Assembly: GCA_002413145.1 (NCBI GenBank) | Contig: DHWK01000162.1 | Coordinates: 1-22,329 of the forward strand | From: a bacterium UBP12_UBA5184 | GTDB lineage: Bacteria > Vulcanimicrobiota > Vulcanimicrobiia > Vulcanimicrobiales > Vulcanimicrobiaceae | Length of the DNA: 22,329 nucleotides | Reading direction: 5' to 3' | In this document: piece after piece, positions 15,740 through 22,329 of the stretch | Numbering within the stretch: position 1 is the first letter of the stretch | How the letters are laid out: each line of letters opens with the position of its first letter | The notes under the pieces: model-generated | The model's input: the letters and a program-made list of their open reading frames with translations, nothing else | Told to the model about the DNA's origin: nothing | Databases searched by the model: none | Position numbers and translations under genes: made by a program

Positions 15740-15776
15740 AAGAGCCCGCCGGGGCCACCCGGCGGGCTCTTGATTT
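15740..15776 (+). terminator. rho-independent-type terminator after TonB receptor
   Basis: A perfect 12-bp GC-rich stem, AAGAGCCCGCCG (15740-15751) and CGGCGGGCTCTT (15760-15771), with an 8-nt loop, 18 nt after the receptor stop. The following GATTT is a weak U-tract, so termination is likely but may be incomplete. Confidence 0.8.
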
Positions 15777-15800
15777 ATCCGCAAGGGCCGCCAAAAGGGG

Positions 15801-15829
15801 TCCTCATTTTGCGAAAAGCAAAATGAGGA
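15801..15829 (+). promoter_or_regulatory. 12-bp hairpin abutting the EVE start codon
   Basis: TCCTCATTTTGC (15801-15812) and GCAAAATGAGGA (15818-15829) are perfect complements with the loop GAAAA. The 3' arm ends directly before ATG 15830 and contains GAGGA, the only Shine-Dalgarno-like sequence, which would be buried in the stem and is also very close to the ATG. It could be an RNA switch on translation, an operator, or a second terminator without a T-run. Confidence 0.6.
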
Positions 15830-16287
15830 ATGAACTATTGGCTACTCAAGAGCGAACCCGACACGTTCAGTTTTGAGCGGCTCAAGCGCGAGGGCCGCAC
15901 CGAGTGGAGCGGCGTCCGGAATTTCCAAGCCCGTAACAACATGCAGGCGATGAAGGCCGGCGATCTCGGCTTCTTCTATCACTCGAGCGTCCCCGAGCCC
16001 GGAATCGCCGGGATCCTCAAGGTCACCCGCGAGGCGTATCCCGATTTCACCGCTCGCGAACGGGGCGGCGAATACTACGATCCGAGGGCGAGCGAGGCCA
16101 ATCCGATCTGGCAGATGGTCGACGTCGCATACGCACGCGACCTGCCACGCTTCGTCTCGCTGGCCGAAATGCGCGCCAACCCGGCGCTCGCGCCGACGAT
16201 GGTCCTATTGAAGCGCGGTTCGCGCCTTTCCGTGCAGCCGGTCCACGTGCGCGAGTGGAACATCATCCTCGCGATGGCCGACTTACC

Positions 16288-16291
<4 letters not shown>
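15830..16291 (+). CDS. EVE-domain protein (THYN1-like)
   Basis: A 153-aa protein made almost entirely of an EVE domain, a PUA/YTH-like fold that recognises modified bases in nucleic acids. The family signature is clear: MNYWLLKSEPDTFSFERL, TEWSGVRNFQARNNMQAMKA, GDLGFFYHSSVPEPGIAGI and the later YPDFTA. The N-terminus matches THYN1-type homologues, so ATG 15830 is firm despite the absence of a normally spaced ribosome site. Some EVE proteins occur in modification-dependent restriction systems, but no nuclease or methylase partner is nearby, so a housekeeping role is equally likely. Its stop shares a CTAG with the convergent ppk gene. Confidence 0.93.
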
Positions 16292-18420
<2,129 letters not shown>

Positions 18421-18434
18421 AAAGAAGGGCAGTC

Positions 18435-18460
18435 GGTTTTCGCCGGGCGGTGGCGAAACC
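18435..18460. repeat. hairpin in the ppk/importer divergent spacer
   Basis: GGTTTTCGCC (18435-18444) and GGCGAAACC (18452-18460) pair over 9 bp with one bulged T and the loop GGGCGGT. It fills half of the 51-bp spacer between the divergent starts at 18420 and 18472, neither of which has a clear ribosome site. Confidence 0.5.
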
Positions 18461-18471
18461 CCGGGTCTTCT

Positions 18472-19077
18472 ATGGATCTCCTCGTCCACGTCCGCGACCA
18501 TGTGATCCTCTCGGCGGCGGCCCTCGCGGCGGCGCTCTTCATCGCGCTGCCCGTCGCGGCGTCGCTGGCGCGAGCGGGCTTGGCGCGCAGCGCGTGGCTG
18601 GGTGCGATCGGGACGGCGCGCGTCATCCCGAGCCTCGCCGTCTTGGCGTTGATGCTGCCGCTGATCGGCATCGGCTTCGCGCCGTCGTTCGTCGCGCTGA
18701 CGCTGCTTGCGATCCCGCCGATCGCGATCAACACCGACCTCGGCTTGCGGGGCGTCCCGGCGGCGGTGCGGGAGGCCGCGCGCGGGCTGGGAATGAGCGA
18801 GCAACAGATTGGCTTGCGCGTCGATTGGCCGCTCGCGTTGCCGATCGTGTTCTCGGGGGTGCGCACCGCGACGGTCGAGGTCATCGCCAGCGCGACGCTC
18901 GCCGGCTTCATCGGCGGCGGCGGCCTCGGCGAATACGTCATCAACGCGCTGGCAGCGAATCAGATGCCGCAGCTCTTAGAAGGTGCGGCCGGCGTCGCCA
19001 TGCTCGCCCTTTTGGCGGACACGTCGCTGGCCGCACTCGAACGATGTTTCGCGTATACGGAAATGAGGCCGGCATGA
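18472..19077 (+). CDS. osmolyte ABC importer permease (OpuB/OpuC/YehW-type)
   Basis: A 201-aa inner-membrane permease with about five helices. It has the BPD-transport signature GLGMSEQQIGLRVDWPLALP (the EAA loop that contacts the ATPase), preceded by AVREAARG, and the family ending GFIGGGGLGEYVINAL. With the following genes it forms a glycine betaine/choline/carnitine-type importer. The ATG at 18472 lacks a good ribosome site. Its stop overlaps the next ATG (ATGA at 19074-19077). Confidence 0.93.
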   Translation: MDLLVHVRDHVILSAAALAAALFIALPVAASLARAGLARSAWLGAIGTARVIPSLAVLALMLPLIGIGFAPSFVALTLLAIPPIAINTDLGLRGVPAAVREAARGLGMSEQQIGLRVDWPLALPIVFSGVRTATVEVIASATLAGFIGGGGLGEYVINALAANQMPQLLEGAAGVAMLALLADTSLAALERCFAYTEMRPA

Positions 19078-19970
19078 CGCTCCCAATCACCCGGCGTGGC
19101 GCCCTCGCGCTGCTCGGCGCGCTCCCACTCTCTGCCGCCGGCTGTGGCCGAGCGCCGGCCAACGGTGTCGCGATCGGGTCGAAAGATTTCACCGAAGAGT
19201 TGATCCTCGGCGAGATGTACGCGCAGATTCTCGAGAAACGCGGCCTGGCGGTTACCCGCAAGCTCAATCTCGGCGGCACGCAAGTCGCGATGGAGGCGCT
19301 CTTGCGCGGCGACATCGACCTCTACCCGGAATACACCGGGACGGCGCTGATCACCGAACTGAAACTTCATCCTCAAGGCGACGCCGCCTCGCTCTACCGG
19401 ACGGTTAAAGCCGAGTACGCGCGGCGCTACGCTCTCGTCTGGCTCGAGGCCGCGCCGATGAACGACACGCAGGCGCTCGCGATGACCCAAGCGGGTTCGG
19501 CGAAGTTTGGAGTACGCACGCTCGGCGAGCTTGCCAAGGCGGCGCCCAAACTACGTCTCGGCGCTATCCCCGAATTCACGACACGCGAAGACGCGTTGCC
19601 GGGCTTGCAGCGGGCCTACGGCGGCTTTCAGTTCAAATCGGTAAAATTGTTCGATATCGGACTCAAGTACAAGGCGCTCGAAAGTGGCCAGGTCGACGTC
19701 GTCGTCGCGTTCGGCACGGACGGTCAGGTCGCAGCCGATCATCTCGTCGTCCTCGTCGACGACAAGCATTTCTGGCCGGCCTATCAGGTCGCGCCGGTAG
19801 TGCGCCGGGCGACGCTCGAAAAGCATCCCGAGATCGCGATCTCCCTCGACAAACTCGCGCCCCTGCTCAGCGATGCGGTGATGCGCGATCTCAACTACCA
19901 GGTCGACGGCGCCAAGCAAGAACCGGCCGACGTCGCGCACGCGTTCCTCGCTCGGCACCAACTCGTGTGA
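19074..19970 (+). CDS. glycine betaine/choline-type substrate-binding lipoprotein
   Basis: A 298-aa extracytoplasmic binding protein of the OpuC/OsmF (YehZ) group. The N-terminus has twin arginines (TRRGALALLGALPLSAAGCG); C24 is the probable lipidated cysteine, though Ala at -3 makes the lipobox atypical. IGSKDFTEELILGEMYAQIL and LLRGDIDLYPEYTGTAL are hallmarks of the family, the latter from the ligand-binding hinge. It binds a quaternary ammonium osmolyte or similar and hands it to the two permeases. ATG 19074 has GAGG 5 nt upstream and overlaps the permease stop. The stop overlaps the ATPase GTG. It is annotated as a diderm periplasmic component. Confidence 0.93.
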   Translation: MTLPITRRGALALLGALPLSAAGCGRAPANGVAIGSKDFTEELILGEMYAQILEKRGLAVTRKLNLGGTQVAMEALLRGDIDLYPEYTGTALITELKLHPQGDAASLYRTVKAEYARRYALVWLEAAPMNDTQALAMTQAGSAKFGVRTLGELAKAAPKLRLGAIPEFTTREDALPGLQRAYGGFQFKSVKLFDIGLKYKALESGQVDVVVAFGTDGQVAADHLVVLVDDKHFWPAYQVAPVVRRATLEKHPEIAISLDKLAPLLSDAVMRDLNYQVDGAKQEPADVAHAFLARHQLV

Positions 19971-20959
19971 GCGACGGGGCGACGGGCGCTGCCGTCCGCT
20001 TGCGCGACGTCGCGGTCCGCTACCCCGAAGCCGACCGAGACGCGGTCGGCGGCGTCGATCTCGACGTCCCCGCCGGTGCCTTCGTCGTTCTGCTCGGCCC
20101 GTCGGGCTGCGGCAAGAGCACCTTGTTGCGAACGATCAACCGGCTCGTCCTTCCCTATCGCGGGGCGATCGAGGTCGGCGGCAGCGACGTAACCGAAAGC
20201 GACCCAGAGACGCTGCGCCGCGGGATCGGCTACGTCATTCAAGCGGTCGGACTCTTTCCGCACCTCAGCGTCGCCAAAAATATCGCCGTCGTCCCCCAAC
20301 TCCTGCGCTGGCCGGCAGATGCGATCGCCGCGCGCGTCGACGAATTGCTGGAATTGGTCCGGCTCGATCCGGCCCGTTATCGCGAACGGCTCCCGCGCGA
20401 ACTCTCCGGCGGAGAACAGCAGCGGGTCGGCGTCGCACGCGCCCTCGCCGCCCGGCCGCGCGTTCTGTTGATGGACGAGCCGTTCGGAGCGGTCGACGCG
20501 ATCGTGCGTACGTCGCTGCAGGACGAGACGCTGCGCATCCATCGCGTGCTCGGAACGACGATTCTGTTCGTCACCCACGACGTCGACGAAGCGCTCCGCC
20601 TGGCCGACCGGATCGTCGTCATGAAGGAAGGGCGAATCGAACAGGACGGGACGCCGCTGCGCGTGCTCGCGAAACCGGCTACGCCCTACGTCGAAGCGCT
20701 GCTCGATGCAAAGGACGCGGTTCGCCGGCTCTCGCTGCTGCACGCGCGCGACGCGCTGCGACCGGCGAACGGCGCGGACACCGCCGGTGCGCCGCTCGGA
20801 GCGCAGGCTTATCGCGTCGAAGCCGGTGCGACCCTGCGCACCGTCCTCTCGGAGTTGCTCGAGCACGCAGACGCGGTCGACGTCGTCGAGGACGGCCGCC
20901 GCATCGGCACGCTTTCGTTCGCCGACGTGCGCGCGGCGCTGCTCGCGAGCGAACGATGA
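19967..20959 (+). CDS. osmolyte ABC importer ATPase
   Basis: A 330-aa ATP-binding subunit. Walker A is GPSGCGKST at 44-52, the Q-loop is IQAVGLFPHL, the signature is LSGGEQQR at 146-153, Walker B is VLLMDEPFGAVD and the H-loop is FVTHDVDEA (H204). The C-terminal 60 or so residues (AYRVEAGATLRTVLSELLEH to IGTLSFADVRAALL) resemble a single CBS domain. OpuA/OpuC ATPases carry CBS domains that sense ionic strength, so this one may be a reduced sensor. The start GTG 19967 overlaps the binding-protein stop (GTGA), and the stop overlaps the next ATG (ATGA). Confidence 0.95.
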   Translation: MSDGATGAAVRLRDVAVRYPEADRDAVGGVDLDVPAGAFVVLLGPSGCGKSTLLRTINRLVLPYRGAIEVGGSDVTESDPETLRRGIGYVIQAVGLFPHLSVAKNIAVVPQLLRWPADAIAARVDELLELVRLDPARYRERLPRELSGGEQQRVGVARALAARPRVLLMDEPFGAVDAIVRTSLQDETLRIHRVLGTTILFVTHDVDEALRLADRIVVMKEGRIEQDGTPLRVLAKPATPYVEALLDAKDAVRRLSLLHARDALRPANGADTAGAPLGAQAYRVEAGATLRTVLSELLEHADAVDVVEDGRRIGTLSFADVRAALLASER

Positions 20960-21567
20960 ATTTCGTAGTACGCCACCCCGTGGAGATCGCGTGGCGGACG
21001 CTCGAGCACGTCCAGCTGGTGACGATCGCACTCGCGGTCGCCTGCGCGATCGCGTTGCCGGTCGGCATCTTCATAGCGCGCAACCGGCGGCTCGGCGACG
21101 TCGTGCTCGGCGGCCTCAACATCCTCTACACGATCCCGAGCCTCGCATTGCTGGCGTTGCTGGTCCCGCTCTTCGGTATCGGGACGACCACGGCGCTGAT
21201 CGCGCTCGTCGCTTACGCACTCATGATTCTCGTGCGCAACGTCGTAGCCGGAATCCGCGGCGTACCGTTCGCGCTGGTCGACGCGGCGCGTGGACTCGGC
21301 ATGTCGACGCGCCAGACGTTATGGCGCGTCGAGATCCCGCAGGCGCTGCCCGTGATGCTGGGCGGCGTGCGGCTGGCGACCATTACGCTGATCGCGCTCG
21401 CGACGCTCGCCAGCTGGGTCAATGCGGGCGGTCTCGGGACGCTCGTCCTGTACGGCCTGCAACACGACGACCCGTCGCGCGCCCTCGCCGGCAGCGCGAT
21501 CGCCGCGGCCCTGGCAATCGCCGCCGACCTCGCTCTGCGCCGGCTCGAAAATCTCGTCCGAACCTAA
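20956..21567 (+). CDS. osmolyte ABC importer second permease
   Basis: A 203-aa permease paralogous to the one at 18472, with the same topology and EAA loop (DAARGLGMSTRQTLWRVEIP) and a family ending WVNAGGLGTLVLYGL. Two different permeases with one ATPase and one binding protein is the normal OpuC/YehWXYZ composition. The ATG at 20956 lies in a 4-bp overlap with the ATPase stop. It is the last gene of the operon and faces the toxin gene convergently, with 14 bp between the stops. Confidence 0.94.
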   Translation: MNFVVRHPVEIAWRTLEHVQLVTIALAVACAIALPVGIFIARNRRLGDVVLGGLNILYTIPSLALLALLVPLFGIGTTTALIALVAYALMILVRNVVAGIRGVPFALVDAARGLGMSTRQTLWRVEIPQALPVMLGGVRLATITLIALATLASWVNAGGLGTLVLYGLQHDDPSRALAGSAIAAALAIAADLALRRLENLVRT

Positions 21568-21581
21568 CAGCACCCGCGGCC

Positions 21582-21902
21582 TCACGGAGAAAACATCTCT
21601 TGGAGGGTCGCCAACGCCGCGTCCAATATCCGCTCCTCAGCTTCGCCGAGCTTCCTGATCAAGCGAGTCTTGTCAAGAGCGCGAATGTGATCGAGCAAGA
21701 TAAGGCCGCGCTTTCCCTCAAATGCGATCGGAATCCGAAACGGCGTTACGCTGCTCCGCGTCGTCATGGGAACCGCAATGACGGTACGGAGGCGATCGTG
21801 GACTTCCGGTGGCGACACGATCATGCACGGTCGCGTCTTTTTGAGTTCGCTTCCGCGCACCGGATCGAGCGCTGCGAGCCAGATTTCGCCGCGCGCTACC
21901 AC
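21582..21902 (-). CDS. MazF/PemK-family toxin
   Basis: A 106-aa PemK/MazF-like endoribonuclease toxin that cleaves RNA at short sequences. Family elements are ARGEIWLAALDPVRGSELKK, TRPCMIV with the catalytic-type arginine, VIAVPMTTRS with the catalytic-type threonine, and LILLDHIRALDKTRL. The GTG start at 21902 overlaps the antitoxin's last codons by 7 bp, normal for a co-translated toxin; the antitoxin is encoded first. The target sequence cannot be told from sequence. Confidence 0.93.
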   Translation of the reverse strand: MVARGEIWLAALDPVRGSELKKTRPCMIVSPPEVHDRLRTVIAVPMTTRSSVTPFRIPIAFEGKRGLILLDHIRALDKTRLIRKLGEAEERILDAALATLQEMFSP

Positions 21903-22147
21903 TCGAGTTCCGCATCCTCTTCGTTTGCAAATTCGAGCCAGGGTGCGAGTTGATCTTCGCCCGCGGCAATGATTTCCGCGCTGGCTTCAGCCCAGTCTGC
22001 TCGTGCTTTTCTCCGTGGCTTTCGAAGAACGATTGAGTCGCGCTCGATCTCCATCTCGACCTCGCCGGTAAGGCCCACTTGGGCAAGAAAGGGCTTGGGA
22101 ATGATGACTCCCTGCGAGTTGCCGATGTGATGTAGCTTGCTCCTCAT
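21896..22147 (-). CDS. MazE/AbrB-type antitoxin
   Basis: An 83-aa antitoxin. The N-terminal SpoVT/AbrB-like DNA-binding fold is visible in HHIGNSQGVIIPKPFLAQVG and VEMEIERDSIVL; the acidic C-terminal tail (LAPWLEFANEEDAELEW) would wrap the toxin. It normally represses its own promoter. ATG 22147 lacks a ribosome site, and the predicted transcript begins only a few bases earlier. Confidence 0.92.
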   Translation of the reverse strand: MRSKLHHIGNSQGVIIPKPFLAQVGLTGEVEMEIERDSIVLRKPRRKARADWAEASAEIIAAGEDQLAPWLEFANEEDAELEW

Positions 22148-22156
22148 GTACTAACA

Positions 22157-22186
22157 ATGATATAATAACGCAATCGCGAGGGTCAA
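22157..22186 (-). promoter_or_regulatory. sigma70-like promoter of the toxin-antitoxin pair
   Basis: On the minus strand, TTGACC (22181-22186) and TATCAT (22157-22162) are separated by 18 bp, one mismatch each from consensus. The implied transcript start is near 22150-22152, so the mRNA is almost leaderless with respect to ATG 22147. The AT-rich spacer stands out from the GC-rich surroundings. Confidence 0.6.
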
Positions 22187-22297
22187 GTCAGCTGCTGCCC
22201 CCAGTCCTTGGAATGCGACAAACCGGCCTTTATCAAGTTATCGGCGCGGCGAAAAATGTGCGCGGCGCGGTCTTTCTAGAGCAGTTGCGAAGACGAT

Positions 22298-22329
22298 AAC
22301 TTTGTGATACAAAGTTTGCATCGCAAAGT
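22298..22329. promoter_or_regulatory. operator-like tandem inverted repeats at right edge
   Basis: AACTTTGT (22298-22305) and ACAAAGTT (22309-22316) form a perfect 8-bp inverted repeat around GAT. It is followed at once by TTTGC (22315-22319) and GCAAA (22323-22327) around ATC, a related inverted repeat with the same 3-bp centre. This resembles two adjacent regulator sites, probably for a gene to the right of the window. Confidence 0.5.

Noticed and set aside
18450..19073. N-terminal extension of the binding-protein frame
   Set aside because: It is Arg-rich and overlaps the permease; the lipoprotein signal begins only at ATG 19074.
22213..22299. 28-codon ORF near the right edge
   Set aside because: Too short to support; no ribosome site and no recognised family. 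It might be a gene remnant, but nothing shows it.

Overview
The window is 22.3 kb of GC-rich, densely packed bacterial chromosome. It holds 22 protein genes (23 with one weak small ORF) and no rRNA, tRNA or CRISPR array that I can see. A TonB-dependent outer-membrane receptor with a signal peptide shows a diderm cell. The mixture of core genes (aconitase A, RNase D, BolA/Grx4, polyphosphate kinase) and the receptor architecture (carboxypeptidase-regulatory-like domain, then plug, then barrel) resembles Eremiobacterota (WPS-2) or a similar uncultured diderm phylum. That placement is inference from gene style, not a database match.

Layout. 119-4738 (minus): VTT-family membrane protein, RNase D and aconitase A, tightly coupled in that transcriptional order. 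4742-5131 (plus): small VKOR-like membrane protein. 5155-5574 (minus): small secreted protein. 5577-7249 (plus): Nudix hydrolase coupled to a LACTB2-like metallo-beta-lactamase-fold hydrolase. 7361-10422 (minus): operon of acyl-CoA synthetase, zinc-free MDR oxidoreductase and VOC protein. 10477-11804 (plus): small membrane protein, BolA, monothiol glutaredoxin and hot-dog thioesterase. 11801-12307 (minus): cupin. 12515-15721 (plus): TonB-dependent receptor behind a structured leader, closed by a strong hairpin terminator. 15830-16291 (plus): EVE-domain protein. 16288-18420 (minus): polyphosphate kinase. 18472-21567 (plus): four-gene OpuB/OpuC/YehZ-type osmolyte ABC importer. 21582-22147 (minus): MazEF-like toxin-antitoxin pair. 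The right edge carries an operator-like set of inverted repeats for a gene outside the window.

How the genes fit together. BolA and the CGFT glutaredoxin form a classical Fe-S trafficking pair, and aconitase, a 4Fe-4S enzyme, lies in the same window. The osmolyte importer, polyphosphate kinase and toxin-antitoxin point to stress physiology. The acyl-CoA synthetase/MDR/VOC operon looks like activation and reduction of an organic acid.

The points I find most worth a second look are: the leader of the receptor gene, with stacked hairpins, a GCAACCC core and a Shine-Dalgarno/anti-Shine-Dalgarno switch; the 14 cysteines of the receptor, which all fall in seven close pairs in the barrel; the VKOR-like protein that keeps CxxC but lacks the loop cysteines; and a perfect 12-bp hairpin abutting the EVE start codon. 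No defence island, prophage or insertion sequence is visible. No stretch longer than about 210 bp lacks a gene.
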